DNA of 64,000 bases from Pleodorina starrii (GCA_030267565.1 BRXU01000015.1:1859001-1923000), one strand, 5' to 3'. Numbered from the stretch's first letter, positions 10,028 through 24,600 are shown. Numbers and translations are program-made. Notes: a model not told the origin generated them from the sequence alone.

Positions 10028-12641
10028 CTGCAGCGCATGAGGTGAAGGGGAAGGAGGGCTTTCATGGGGGCGTCGTGCGTGAAAAGCCAGGAGTCAATTT
10101 GGTTTGTTGGACGTCTGGTGCCTTAACCCCGGGATAGATGCACCTTCGCAGGACCACGGCCGGGCGCATGGGCCGGCCCACAGCCGTGCCATTCCCCTGT
10201 TCGCGGGATGCCGTGCCCACCGAGGAGGCCTAGAAGCGCTTTCTAGATATGAGCTCGACGTGCAGGTTAACCCAACCGTCCTGTTGAGTCTACCTTCGGC
10301 GCTTCGTTCGGGTTGCGTTTAGAGGCCGCGCTTACGTGCAGCCCGTGGACAGGGGACAGCTTGCATGCGTGAAAGGCTCACCAGATGCAAGGCGGCCGAA
10401 GCCTAGGAGGGATATCGCAGCCGTCGCCGTTTTGAATAGCGGGGGGCGTGGAGGCGGGGCTGCGTCGGGGTTCATCCGGCGTGCGGGCACGAAGTGGCTG
10501 TCTGATGAGACCCAGGAGCCCAGGCCGGAGGTCTCAGGAGCCGGCTGCTGCTGGCGCTCTCTTTGCATATCTTGCGACAATGGAGGACGGCCCTACAACC
10601 TGATGGATGGCACAGGGGATTGACGACCAGACCTTGCCCCCAAAGGGAAGCTTTCGACGATCTTTCCCAGGCTAATAAAGTTATCGTTATCTTCAACAGT
10701 ATAACAGGTTTACCAGTGATTCTGTCACAATCTACAATGGATAACGCACCGCTTAACGAAAGCGTTAGACACCAGAGCTGTGTTGGAGACTCCTCTTACT
10801 GACAGCACAGTTTGACATGCCGCGTTACCGGATCTGCATAAGAGAGATGCTGCACCGGGTTGGCGTTTGATGATATTTGGCTGCTAAATTATCAGGGCTC
10901 GTTCGTTTTGGCGGGAGTACAGTCAACGCCGAGCGTTTAGTGTTCATGAGAAAGAAATAACAATATTTTGAAGTTACTATATTTAAATATGACTATTTAC
11001 AAATGGCATCAACACAACTTTCGTGCCAGAACGGGTTGGGGTACGGCAACTTTCACATGTAACTGTGGAGTACTCATTTGGGTCTCAGCCCAACTCCCTT
11101 CGACTCTCTGCCCAAACCTGCGCGCAACAACTGCGTTCCACGGGGTACAAGCCACACGCGCCTGTCGGCCTGCGGGGCCGGGGCCAGGGAACCCTCATAC
11201 CTAGCAGGGGACCCTCCTACCTCTTAAGCGTCCGGCACCAAATTAAGTCCGCCTACAACCTTCCTTTGCCTCTTCGCCTTCCTCCGCCGTCCAGCCCCCT
11301 GGGCCTATTTGCGCGCCATAAGAACCATGGAAGATAAGCGAGTGACGACATCGACTGCTCCCATGTCCCATGTCCCATCCCCTGCACTAACCTTCCCCCA
11401 TCTATCCCACCCAATGACAGGGGGTTGGGGACCCGTTCGACAGCATCTCCCCCTCCGCTCAGCGCCCGACTATTTTGCGCACGCTCTTGCTCGTCCGCGA
11501 CCTTACTTGCCTACTTGCGTGCGTACATGTACGCGTGTGCATGCGAGTGTGTATGTGGGCTTGCATGGGCGCGCGCGTGGTCGGTCGGATACGGACAAAA
11601 CGCGCCCTGGAAAGAAAGTCCATCCCCTCGTCAGCCCGTGCAACCCCCACGCACGCACCGTCCCCTTCCGCACCGCCCCCGAATCGCGGTCCCGCCTCAC
11701 CTTCCGCACCACCATCCTCACGCATACGGGTGGCACCCGCCTCATCTATTGGAATTATTTGCACTGCACCGTCGTGCAACAGGACCGCGGGGGAAGACCG
11801 TTTCCTACAACCGCTGTTTCCAACAACCATCTCCGGTCGATAACGCCGCGTCAAATACCGCCATTACCCTGGCGGGGCAGGACTGCATTTCTCTCTTCCA
11901 AAGGCCCTCCAAAATGGCATGGCGGGTTGTCGGGCACTGCAGTGGCCCCGATGAAAAAAAAGCCCCGACGAAACATTTTTTGGCGGTACTGCCGCAGGAC
12001 CGCAGTACGGCGCACAGTCGCATGTACGATCCTACTTCCATGTACGGATGCATGCACTGACACCATTGGCAGAAAGGCCAACGTAGTATTTCATTTCATT
12101 CTTGTACATACATGATGAAACCTGCTGCGCCGCCAAAGTTCCTTTGCAATAAACACCATAGACCATCGGCAAGCGAGGCACACGTACGTTCTTGCAAAAG
12201 TAGCGGTGACGGGCCCCTACGAACGCTGCGGCCTAGGCAAGGCAAGGGCCCCACGCGGCCAGGCCCGGAATAGCACCAGAGTGCTGCGATCCAAAGACAA
12301 AAACCCAGGCAGGCCGAAGAACTTCGAAGGCCGCCGATAACATCCCTGCCTGCCTCACTTGATCCCTTCGGACAGCCCCAAAAATGCAGATAAGAGCGCA
12401 AAAAATCCACAAGCATGTGCAAAAAAACTCGTAAACAAAATCGTAAACCGCTAAGACTGCTAGCGGGAGGCCCTCCATACGGCGGGACAACCACACTCGA
12501 CTGCACGACTCCGTTTCTTCCCTCAATACCGCACCGGGCTGGAGTACGCTTGGCTGCTAGGACTCCGTAGCTGTCGCTACGGCGCGTAACCACCACGCCG
12601 CGCCGCGTGCTGCGGAGCCGGGGTCGCCTCCAGTTATGCAA
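10028..12641. other. Intergenic
   Basis: No gene recognised. Upstream exons of the minus-strand gene ending at 8433 may lie here, but none could be phased. A plus-strand open stretch at 11309-12115 has no domain and a composition unlike the neighbouring coding exons. Confidence 0.35.
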
Positions 12642-15600
12642 TTAATGCTGCTGCGTGCCGCCGCCACCACCTGCGCCGCCGCCACCTCCACCTCCGTCGC
12701 CGCCGCCGCCGTCAATATCGCCGCGGTTTGAGCGGCGGCGCCGCCACCGCGCGACGCACAGCGCCCCTACTGCCGCCGCCGGGGCACATGGGCCGGCGGC
12801 AGGCGCCCAGCAGCCCCACCACTGTACGGATGTCAAAACATACGACACCAGCGCCGCGATCGCCAGCGCCAGGCATCCACCGGCGCCGCCGCCGATGTAA
12901 CGGCAGCCGAAGCCGATGCTGCCGGCACGGCCGCCGCAGCCGCTGCTGTCCCCGGCAACGGCGCCGTGACGAATCGGCGACGCCGTCGCCGCCGCTCTGC
13001 CGCTCTCGCCAGGCATCTGCGCGTGCGCTGCCGCCGTCCCCGCATCCGACGCCGTTGCCTCCAGCAATTCGGAATCCAACACGGCCATCTGCTCCCGAGC
13101 CGGCGTCGACGGGCCGCGATAGAGCGCCGCCTGTACCCCTGACGGGGCCGCCGCCGCCGCCACCGCCATCGGCCCGCCACCATCGCTCCCGCCGCCGCCA
13201 CCGCCGCCGTCACCGCCACTGCCCGGCGAAAGTGCCTCTGCGCCAACCACCTCCACGCCCCGTCGATGCCGCAGCGCCGCAACGACCAGCCGCGCGCTTG
13301 CCCACATTCCACGTCCGCACATGTACGACAGGAGCTGCTCCCCCGTCGCCACCGCCTCCGCCGCCGCCAGGTCCGCCGCCTCCTTTTCCGCCACTGCCGC
13401 GGAATCCACAGCCGCCGCCGCCGCTGCCGATGCGTCCGCGTCAGCTGGCGGCGCCGGCGCCGGCGCCGGCGGCGGCGGCACGAGCAACTCCGCCACGTCC
13501 GTCAAAAGGTCGAACAGGTGGTCGCGAAACGCCACCAGACGCGACACGCTGTACGGCAGGTGCGGCTGCAGCTCCTCATCGGTGGCGCCGCTGTCGTAGA
13601 AGATGGCGGCGGCCTGCTCGTCGTACGCCGCCGCCAGCTCCGTCGCCACGGCGGGGTCAGAAACCAGCAGCAGCGGCAGCGCGGACAGTACTCGGTTACG
13701 ATGGCCCCGCACCGCCGGAGCGGAGGCACCCGCCGGCGCGGATGCGCCGGCCCCGGCCACGGCCGCGAGCCCCGGCCACGGAGCGGCGGCCGTGGCACCA
13801 CCTGCGCCGTCACGTTGCTGGTACAGCGGCGGCGGTGCCGCCGCCACCGCCGATACACCCGACCCATGGGCCGACGACCCAACTTGCGGCCCCACTACGT
13901 GACCGGCGATGGGTCCATGCGCGCTCTCGCCCTCTCCACCGTACTGCTCCGGGTCTTGTTGCGGGTGTGCAGCGGCGCCGGCTTCGGTGGCGGTGGCGAC
14001 GGCGGGGCCGGCGGCGGCGGCGACAGGCGGCTCCTCCCGCGGCGCCAGCAGGTGTACGAACACGACCATGGCGCCGCCGGCCGCCTCCGTCAGCTGCCCG
14101 GCCTGCGACACGTCCGGTGGGGAACACGGGTGAACGCACTGTTGAGACTCGCGAGGGGACTTGAGACTTGAGTCCATGGACCTGCTGACACGGAAGGCCA
14201 AAACCCCGCCGCTAAGGACAACGGGAATTCCCTGGCGACCAACGGACTGCCGACGGCCTGCATCAACACAGGGCAGCCCGTGTCGCGCGTTCCCGACTCT
14301 TCTCGCGCACCCCAAGCCGCAGTCTGAAACCCCTACGATAACCCCCTACGACGCGCGCCGAGCCCCGGGACATTTGTGCACCCTCGCCTGCGCCGCTTAC
14401 CTCCGGCAACGCCACCTCCAGACACGCCGCGGGCCAGCAGCCATGCTCGTTCCCCGCCGCCGCCGCCGCGCCCGCAGCGTGCTGATGCCCCGACTGCTGC
14501 CGCAGCTGTGCCTCCTGCTGATCAGAATGGGCCGACGACGCTGGCACTGGCACTGGCACTGGCAGCGGCTGCAGCGGGACCAGCGGCGCGTCCAGCAACG
14601 GCGCCGCCGCTGAAGCGGCGCTGCCGCCGCCGCCGCCGCCGCCCGCACTGGCGACCACAACGCGCAGGCGCAGCGCAGAGACGTCTCCCACAGGGACGGG
14701 TCGGGAGGAGGCGCCGGGCGGCTCCACGGCGACCGCTGCGGCGGCGGCGGCCTGCGGCTGCAGCTCCGCTACCGCGGCCACCGCCTCCGGCGACAGCACG
14801 ACGCGCAGCGTCGCTGCAGCAGCAGGGCTCGGCGCCACGGCGGCGGTGCCGCCGCCGCCACCGCCAGTCTCCGCGCCCGCGGGCGGAGCCGGCCCCGACT
14901 GCGACACCCCCACTGCGACCGTATCGAGATAACAGGACAGGAGCCCGTCGCCGTCGCCGCCGCTGCCGTCGCCGTCGTACACATCGGAGGCGGTCGGGGG
15001 CCTGCGCGCGTCAGTCGCCGCCGCTGGCTGGGCCGCTGCGTCCGCCGACCAGCCTTGGTACGACTCCCATCTGCTGCCACCGCCGCCTCCAAGCACCTCG
15101 TCGATGCGTGCACCTCCGCCGCCGCCGCCGCCGCCATGGTCGGCGGCGACTGCGTCACATACCGTCCTCCCGGGCGGCAGAGCCGCCACCGCCAGTTCGG
15201 CCTGCTCGTACGCCCAGCGCAATGCAGCGTCCAGGTCGGCGCCTGAGCCAGCCGCCGTGGCCTCCGCCTCCGCCGCCGCTGCCGCCGCCCCGGCGTCACC
15301 GCCGACAACAGCATCGGTGTCGGCGTCAGCGTCAGCGGCGATGTCCGCAGCGCTGGCCACTACGGCAGCCGCAGCGGGACTGGCCGGGGCCGCCACGTCA
15401 GCGCCGCGGCCCCAAACCCCTGGGAACGAACGGCCGTAGCCCAGGGCCTCCACGACACCAGACAAGCTGCCTCCGCCGCCGCTGCTGCTGCTTGCGGCTA
15501 GCAGCTCTGCTGTGCTTATGAAATTACGCACCGGCTGCCAGACGCCGTCGCCGTCGCCAACACCGATCCCGACGCCGATGTCAATGCCGCGGCTGGCGGT

Positions 15601-18600
15601 GGGGGAGGCGCGCTGGAGCGGGCCGCTGTGGGCGTCGCGCACGACGGACCGCGGCCGCGGCGGCGGATGATGTTGCGGTGGCGACGGCTCGCGGTCGGTA
15701 CGCCCCGCGGCGACGCCGACTCCTCCCACATCGCCGCCGTCAGCGGTGCCGTCTGCGGTGCCGCCGCCTTGCGCGTCAGACATAAGCGGCAGCGACGTCA
15801 GCTCAATGTGCACGAGCCGCACGCCACCGCCGCCGCCGCAGCTGTCGCCGCCGCTGTAGCCGCCGCCGGCGTCGGCCGCTCGCACCGCCTCCCACTCACA
15901 TGCGATGAACGGCGAGCGATGGCCCTCGTCGCTCTCGTCGCTGTCATGGTCGTCGGAAACGGCGTGTCCGCCGTCGCCGTCGCCAAAAGCGATGCCGGAT
16001 CTGGCGGCGGCGGCAGCGGCGGCGGCTGCAATGGAAGGTGCGGCCGCGCCGATGGCCGCCGATGTGCCACAGAGAGCCGCGGCGAGCGGATCGCCACCGC
16101 CGCCGCCGCCGCCGCGCGGCAGCGCCGCCGCCACGGCGAAAGCGGTCCTCACATCTCCCGCTGCCGCCGCCGCCGCCGCGGCGACGAATGCGTCGCCGCC
16201 GCCGTCGGCCGTGACAATGTTGGATGGGGAGGCTTCAATGAAGAGTGCATCAGCGGTTGGGATCTCACCGTTGTACGATGCGTCGTACAGCGGCAGTAAG
16301 AGCTGCCGGCTGGGAGCGCCAAAGCCCGTCGCGACGTGAGACCTGCGGGCGACCCAAGGTAAGGAGACGAGAGGCCGGGGCGTGGATGAGAGGGTGCAGT
16401 GGGCGGGAAGCAACAGGCGTAACGTTGTGCTGGGCAGCGAGCGGACTACGGAACGAACAACTCGCAAAGCAAACTGCTGCAACCCATTTCCTTTCCTCCA
16501 AAAGGTATAAACGTAAGCAAACCCATACCCTGCCGCGCCATGTCGTCCCGTACCGGTGACCGTGACTCGTGCAAGCGCACCTTAGTGCATTCTACCGCCG
16601 CAACCTCCCGCCCCGTTCCCCGTTGTGCGGAAAGGACGACACCGTACCGTCTGCCGTACCTGGGAAACCGTACAACATGGATCAGGTGCACACAGCCCCG
16701 CACCACCACGCCGCCGCCCATCGCTCGCATCAGGCCGCCGCCCAAACGCACTCCACCGGCGGCGGCAGCGCCGCCGCCGCCGGCTGCGGCCGACCGGACC
16801 GCCGCGGACAGCGCGGCGGACTTGACAGCGCGCATCGCGCCGCCCCCCGCGCCCGATAAGGCGGCGGCCGCCTGCGGAAAGCCGCCTGATGAAAACGCCG
16901 GATGTCCGCTGCCGACCTTGACACTCAACACGCAGGAGCTCAGACGGGAGTTGTACAGCACGTCGCTGCCGGCGGCGCGCCGGCTGACGGCGGCGGCGGC
17001 GGCGGTGCTGGCGGCGCCGCCGCCCGCCACTTGTTGGGCCGGATCGCCGCCGCGGCTAGCCGCACCACTGCCGTACAGGTCGGGGCTCAGGACCCTGAGG
17101 TCCAGGATCGGACGGTGAAGGGCGTGCGTGGGGCCGGAGGCGGCGTGCGATGTGGCGGCGCCGGCGACGCTCACAGGCCGACTTGGCGTGTTGCCGACGC
17201 TCCCGCCACCGCCGCCGACGGCAGCGGCTGCCGCTGTCGCTGCCGCCACGACGGCAACGCTGCTGGGAGGTTCCGGTCCTGACGGCCGGCAGCCGTGGTC
17301 TTCGTCGCCGCCGCAGCAGCAGGGAATGGAGGTACTGACCCATGGGTCAGCAGTGACCCGTCGACCTGTCTTATCGTCTTGCTCCGGGTTGACGCCGCAG
17401 GCCGAGCACTCCTCAATGCGCTTCTCAATATCCGCCGGGCCATTGTGCAGCAGGGTCGGAAGCGGCCCGGAGATGCTCGTGGCGAGGGCGGAGGCGCCGT
17501 CGGGACCGCCGAGCTCGTCCGCAAAGCCGCCGCCACCGCCGTGAGTGCTGGACCGCGCCACGCCGCCGCCGCCACTGGCCGCTGGGACGCCGCCGCCGTC
17601 GCCTGTGTCCTTGGCACCCATTGTCGTCCCGCAGGAGAAGGGGGGCCAGGAGGCGGCGCTCAGCTCAACATCCTCTCCGCTGTCGCTGCCGCCGCCGCCG
17701 CCACCGCCGTCGCCGAGGTCGTCATCGTCGCTGACGGTGGCTGTGGCGGCCGCGCCAACGCTGGCGCCGGCGGCGCTGTAGTCGCCATCGTCGTCACAGC
17801 AGTCAGCGGCGCTCGCGTCGTGCCTGCCGGCGGATGCCGCCGTAACGCCGCCACTCGACGTCGCGGTTGGGCCGCAGCCAGAGCAGCTGCCGGGGAGAAT
17901 CACCGCGCCGCCGCTGCCGCCCTCGTGCCAGAACTGCCCGGAAACCGCAGCTGGATTACCAGCAGAGACAGGCCCTCCTGCCGAAGCCGGCTCCTGCCCA
18001 GACCCTGCGCAATGGCTTTCCGCGGCTTTGTAGGTCTTACCCACAGGCATCGTCGCGTCCACCGTCGTCGCTCCCCCGCGCCGTTGCGCGGCGATTTCGG
18101 AGCGGATGTACGACAGGCGCATCGGGCGCTCCAGTACGTACAGCAGGGCCGCGGGAGCTACCACCATGCAGCCGACAAGCAGCAGCACGGTCTGCAGGGG
18201 CTGCTGCAGCGACCCGTGGGTCATGAGGTCGCATCCGATCGCTGCGGCGAAGGTGAGCGTCGTCTGTGCCAGGCTCAATGGTAGTTGGATCTCCAGGGGC
18301 ATCTGCAACGGTCAACGGTGAACGGCCAACGCCCAACAAAACCATGCGTGCAGGCGGCCAGCAGTAACGTTGTGGTTAGGCAGCCGGCGGGCGAGAGCGC
18401 AAAGAAGAATGCATGCTTAGAGCTTGCTGTTTGGGCATTTGGGTCTTCCGCGTAGTGCCAGGTGGAGGTGGCCGTTCCAATGACACATCCACGGCCTTGT
18501 GTATGTGTACGCCAATCTCGCTCCGAAACCGAAACCCCCCCGACCTTGAGCGTCCCGACGTCCATCATGAGGCTGAAGACGCTGATCCGCATGCGGTTGC

Positions 18601-20280
18601 CGTACATGATGTACCTGCCACTGCCCAGCGGTAGCAGCATCGCGGCCGTCTGCCTGCCGTACCGCCGCCACAGCTGCATCACCGTGAACAGACCGCACTG
18701 CATCGCATCGATCACATAAATTGCATAAATGGCATGTATGGCATGGCAATTGCATAAATGGCATAAATGGCATGGCAAAACACGCATGGCATCAAAGGTA
18801 GGGTCGGGGGAAAGCGCACAGCGGCCCTGACCCTCATGTTTGGGGGGTCAGGGAGTGTTGAACACCAAGCTGCAGCGCTTCACCTGCTGACGGTGTGCCT
18901 GGTGTACACGTACACACATATGCACGCTCAACCGCCGTTAAACTGCAACCGCGATGCGACCGGACAAAGTCTTCCTAGGCCGAGGAACGCACGCAGTGAG
19001 TTACCGCACACCTCATCCAAGCGCGACTACTGTTGGTTCGAATCGCGGGCAGCCTTGCATCCCCTTGCGGGCAGAAGCGCAACGTAACGCGGCCCTATCC
19101 AAAAGCGGCGCGTTGAAGGCTGAGTCACCTCCTCGAAGCTGACCTACCTACCCCGCGCAATGTGCGCGTTCGAGATCGACCCAATGTCCCCTGGCCGCCC
19201 TACCCTGCCCGCGCCCCGCCGTCCACTACCTCGCCCCTCCCCGCCGCTCTCACCCCGCTGACGGACAATCGGACGATAGCCACAAGGCCATGCCGCAGCG
19301 CCGCGCGGCGCCGCGAGCGGCGGCCCCCATCTGGGTCGGGCGCGGTCGGCGCCGAACCCGCCGCCGCTGGTGCTGAAACAGCCGCCGCCGCTGCCGCGGC
19401 CGCCGACACGCAGCAGAAGACCAGACAGACCAGCATTGAGCTCACGTAGAGGGGCTCTCCGAAGTCCAGTTGCGCGAGGGCGTCGAAGCAGAGCGGGTAA
19501 AGTCGCAGCAGGGTGTACAGAGCGCGGCCAGCGGTGCTGCAACTGCGCAGGTCGGGTCGGGGGCGAAAAAGGACGAAAGCGCAGCAGCGAGGGCCCGGGC
19601 GGGCGGGCGGGCGGGCGGGCGATCCGGTTGGCGAACAGGGAAAGCAAGGGAACAGGAAATAAGCGAGTAGGAAAGGGGCGTCGAATAGCGCCGCGCGACG
19701 GATTATTATTCATTTCCTCATCCCACGCAAGCCATACCGTATGCCGAACTTGCAACAAAGCCTTCAACAAAGCAGAGGCCCTTGGGCTTTTGCGGCTTGC
19801 TTCGGCTGTCGTTTCTTCCTACCTGCAGGGAAAGTTGCGGACGACCGTCTGGTCGCAGGTGCCGAGGAACAGCGCGGGGCGGCCCTGCGGCGACATGAAT
19901 GCTTGCTGCGACTGCTGTCCCGGCAGCTGCTGCTCCTCGCCGCTCTGCGCACAGCCGGCGCGCAGCGCGAGTACGCGGCTGAGGTGCACGGCAGGAATCA
20001 GCAGGATCTCCAGCGCCAATATGATTATGTCGGAGAACTGGTGCGCCTGCGCAAAGTAGACGTAGAAGGGCTGCGGCGGCCGCGGCTGCAGCGCTCGAGA
20101 AGACCTTGGACTCGGTGCAGGCTTTCCCCCGCCGGGCGCGTCTCCCTTGTGAGCCTCCATGAGCGCTGATGTTGTTGCTGCTGATGCTGCTGATGGTGAA
20201 AGCAGGCTAGGCACATCGCTCTCGCAAGCCAGCCTGGGGTGCCTTCGCCTTCGCAGAGACATGGCCTGCAAGAATGTCAT
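12642..20280 (-). CDS. Six-exon hypothetical multi-pass membrane protein, about 1,979 aa
   Basis: Exons read on the minus strand: 20280-19823, 19536-19254, 18697-18545, 18302-16660, 16342-14401 and 14102-12642. Every junction has GT...AG ends and matching phase, and the total is 5,940 nt including TAA. The first four exons encode hydrophobic segments: around FSDIIILALEILLIPAVHL, LYVSSMLVCLVFCCVSA, GLFTVMQLW, LAQTTLTFAAAIG and LQTVLLLVGCMVVAPAALLYVLE. The remaining ~1,500 residues are long Ala/Gly/Ser/Asp runs, with one conserved-looking island (ATGFGAPSRQLLLPLYDASY) at the start of the fifth exon. A last hydrophobic stretch (GGCLALAIAALVSYVL) lies near the C-terminus. No family is recognised; a receptor, channel or transporter are all possible. 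The start is either ATG 20280 or ATG 20262, and an upstream exon is possible because the latter follows an acceptor-like TTGCAG. Confidence 0.6.
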
Positions 20281-21668
20281 GGTCGCTAAGGATTTCCTGG
20301 GCGCTTACGCGTTGGGTGATATGAGCTTCAAATAAAGGAGAAACTATGCTCCTGGAAGATCGAGCTATCCCTAGGGAACGGGGCTCACGCGCGGGACCTT
20401 TGCTAAGCCCGCCAACATCGTCATAAGTACCACGTGGATGTTGTGCTGACAGGGACGAAGTCACCTCGTTCGATTCGATTAGTTATTTGTCGTGCAACAT
20501 GACAACCTTGTCCGCCTTGTCTGCGTATTTCATCTTTTGCGGCATTCGCTGTGCGACGAATGTCGCTCTAAGAGTGGCGAATGGGCAAAACGTGTTGAGC
20601 GCGACCGGGCCCAACCCAGCCAAGCACATCGCCGCAAGCGATTGGCGCGACTACTGCCTCTCTTTCGGCGGGCGCGACAGCAAACTGCATCATACCCAGG
20701 CCCCCGCAGGCCAGTCGGCAGGTGATGATTCACGGTTGTGGGTTGCAGCCGAACATGTTACAGGGCGCTTCAGCACTGGTCAACGTGTAACGTTTCGTTC
20801 AACCGACCCGCGGGTCGCCCCGGCGCCAAGCTAAATCCGGACGCATCGGCGCAGTGCTCACTTAAGAATAATCGAGTACCCTTGCGACAGCGACGACATC
20901 GATAAAACAACAAGTTTTCCCCGATGGCTCAGTGCAAGGACGATTTCTTCCTGCAAACAGGCTTGCTGCCGCCAGGGCTCAGCATATGGCGGCAACCGAC
21001 GCCGGAGTCGGCAAAAAACCCAGATCCTTAGAACCTGGAGAAAGTGTTCAACGTACTGATACCGCGAACCTGTGCAACATCTATCGAGAGTCTTTATCAA
21101 ACAATCAAATGGTGTCCAGCCAGCGGCAGACACTGCCGCGCCCGCCCGACCTGTATACCTAATCCAGTATGTAATGCCTAATACGGCCACTGTGCACGTG
21201 TAATGAGAAGAGAAAAACACTCTTTACGATACCCGATACACCATGCAAAGAAACACGCCATGCCATGCCATACTTAATAAAACGTCGAGCTACGCACCTG
21301 CATGGCTGCTGGGGCCGCACGGCGGGATGTATGTGGGCGCGTTCCCTCGGGACAGCGGACAGCAGCAGCCGCATGCACCGCCACCGCCAACTTAACGGCA
21401 CGGCCAACTTGACCATCCTCCCATTTCTTCTGAAATCAAACAAACTAAACCCCTAAAACCTACAACGAAGCTAGAAACCGGCCGTAAACAAGCGACCAAA
21501 GACGCCCAGCAACCAACCAAAATAAAGCGACGAAAGGCGACCAGCGGACTGCGGACCAGCCCACAGCAGCGCAGCGCGAACACGCACTCCCACCTTAATC
21601 GGAACAGTCGTACCCGCCCCCGCCGTCGCCGCCGCGCGCCGCCGCCCCCGCCGCCTCGGCCTCCCAAA
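20281..21668. other. Intergenic between two minus-strand genes
   Basis: No coding sequence supported. It presumably holds the promoter of the membrane-protein gene and the 3' UTR of the acetyltransferase gene. No motif was identified with confidence. Confidence 0.4.
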
Positions 21669-24600
21669 TCATCCGTGTGCCCCGCCACCAGGATCGCCCC
21701 CAGTGTCGTCGCCATCACTGCCGTACACCGTACTCGAGTCGTTGGCGTCGTTTTTGCTGCTGCGGCCACCGATGCAGCCGCCGAACCAGCCCGCCGCCTT
21801 GTCGTCGCCCGCCGCCGCCGCCGCCGACACCGACGCACTTCCCGCCATCTCCACTCCCTCCTCCCCCGCGGCGGCGGAGGCGCCGTCGGACTGGCTCGCG
21901 CGCAGCGGCCACCAGCTGTACGCGTCCAGGTCCGTGTACTGCACCGCCGTTTGTACGTCGTCGTACACGGCCCCGCCCGTCATCATGTCCTCCGCCTGCC
22001 GCCGCCGCCGCCGCAGCTGCTGCTTTCGCACCTCCGCAAAGCGCTGGCGCCTCTGCTGCCCGCTGGGCTGCCACCAAAGCGGCGGCATCGCCGCCGTCGC
22101 CGCCGCGGCCGTCGCCGCCACGGTCGCCGCATCGGCGTCGGCGGGGCCGGTGGTTTCGCAGTCCATCGGCCGGGGCGGCCGAGACAGGACGTAGGTGTAC
22201 GGCATTTCGGGATTGGCGCGCCACGCCTGCGCCGTGTCGTACAGACGGGTGCCGGGCACGGCGGGCGAGGGAAGAGGGGTGGAGAGAGAGAGCGAGGCGC
22301 GACGCTTTAGGGTCCGGCTTGCATTAGGACCCGAAACGGCACTCGTTCACACTCTCCCCCAACGTACCCCTGCATGCCCAAAAGCCTTATCCCTCCGCAT
22401 CTCATTCCCTTCGCTTACAATCACATTCCCTCCCCTTAAATCCACATTCCCTCCCAACATCGAGCCAAGCCTCGATCCGCTGCAAGTCACAAAACAAATC
22501 AAAACCCAGATCATTTCCCAGATTTGGATCAGCGGATCATACCTGGATCAGCTGGAATCCGAATCTTTCGTACAGCGCCCGGTTTCGGGGCGAGGTGGCT
22601 TCGATGTAGCAGTGCAGCCCCGCCGCATCCGCTCGGTCGCATATGAAGGCCAGTAGCGCTGAGCCCAGGCCGCGGCCCTGGCGGCCAGGGGCCACCGCCA
22701 TCACGGACACGTACATGAAGGGGCCGTGAGCCTGGGCAGCGAGCGAGGGGGTGGTGGTATCTTGTATGCGTGCATTTGTGGGCTTTGTGGCATTGGTGTA
22801 TTGAGTGCAAGGCGATATTGGTACTGGGGCGAGGGGGAGATGCCGGTAGATAAAGATGGAAAACGGAAACGGAGGTGGGTTACGTTAGCGGCTGATCCGG
22901 CAGTACTAGGGACGCGTGGGTTGCTCTTGAGGGTCGTAGAGCGCACGCCAGTGCGGGCAAAGCGAAGCGGCCCTTCCGCTCACTCCCCCCTCACGCCCCC
23001 CCGGTGGGCGGCTGAGCGGCGCGCGTGGGTGCAGATGCGGGCACGGATGTGGGCCGGAGGACCGACCAAGTTACCAGAAAGGCCCTCCTCGCCCTCCCGC
23101 CCGCACACCCCACGTGGTGCCAAACCCGCCAGACCAGCGCTGCGCGCAGCCCTACGTCCCTCCCCGTACCCGGCATCCCCTTCCGCCCCCGCCCATTCCT
23201 CTCCCACCTCTCCGCACCCCTCCGCACCCCGCCCAGCCCAGCCCAGGTGCCCAGCCCAGATGCCCAGCCCCGCCCAGCGCAGGTGCCCAGCCCAGCCCAG
23301 CCCAGGACACACACATACCCGACGTACCCCACGCAGCACACACGTTCACCTGGAGGAACTCCTCCCGCTGTCCCTCGAAGAAGTCGCTGGCGTCCATTCC
23401 CGCCACAAGCCGGCCCAGCCTCACGCAGCCCAGCGGCGCCAGTCCGCCGCGCAGCAGCTTGGTCCAGGAGCCCAGCTCCCGCAGCCGCGGGTACACGTAC
23501 ACGAAGGCGGCGGCGTCGGGCGGCAGCGTGCTGGCGCGGGAACAGTACGGCAAACACACCACGGCACGGCACGGCGTGGCACGGCGCGTGCGCGACGACG
23601 AGCACGTGCACGGCGTCGGGGGTTGGGTGGGGCGGGGTGGGGGAGGCAGCGGGGTCGATCGTCATGTGAGGAGGCGAGGAGGCCGCAAACCGAGACGGCG
23701 GTGTGGAGGGTGTGTGTTTGGGATGGGGTAGAGGTGCGCCGCAGTGGCGGCGGTGGGCGCTGAAGCCGGTGCTTGCTCCGTGCCAAAGGCCGGGGGTACC
23801 CGCGGCAGCAGCAGCAGCACACACAACGCCGGGACCAGCCCCGGGTGGTACCCTAGTGCCCGTCTCGCTGATCGCACCCCATGCAGCGTTCCCCAGCGTT
23901 CTTCAGGTCTTCGGTCCGCAGCCCCTGGTCTCCCCGACCCCGAAGAGAACGAGGCAGCCTGGAAGGGCACCGTGCCACCGGTTCCTGGCCCCAGAATGGG
24001 GGCAAGACGTGGGCTAGTCTCGACGGACCCCCACCCACCCACCCACACACGCCCCCACCCACCTACAGAGGGAGGACCACCAAGGCCCCAAGTATGCGCC
24101 CCCAACCCCCAGGCCCTCCATGCCCCCCCCCGCTTCCCCCTTCCCCCCTTGACCTCCCCCAGCAGTCAGCCCGCAGTCACTCACCTCACCAGCTGGCGCT
24201 CCTCCGGGTACCAGTCCAACAGACAGGTCAGCACGGAGCGATAAAACTGAACCCGCTGGCTGGGTCTGTTGGTGGAGGTCAAGGGAGGGACGGAGGGGGC
24301 GGGACGTGTGTGGGTTCACCACGTCAGATGGCGGGAGGACCCAATGGGTTCCAAGTGCCGGGCTCTTCGTGGGCTGGGTTGGGTTGGGCTGGGTAGGGTG
24401 GGCTGGGCGTTGGGCAGGCGGCGAAAGGTGGAGGGGTCGTGGCGTGACGGCTTGACGCCGTGCAGTGCGGTGTGATGCGATGCGGGGGGGGGTGCGGTCA
24501 CCTGCAGAAGTAGGTGGTGGAGGGGTCGTCCTCAAAGGCCGCCGCGATGTTCTCCACGGCGGCCCGCGCGACCTCGGGTTGTTCCCTGAAGGACAGCACC

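Noticed and set aside
11309..12115. 268-aa plus-strand frame
   Set aside because: No domain, Pro/Arg/Thr-biased shadow-like composition and no splice or homology support.
12728..14171. Long plus-strand open frames opposite the membrane-protein exons
   Set aside because: They are GC-driven shadows full of Arg/Pro, whereas the minus strand gives phase-consistent exons with hydrophobic helices.
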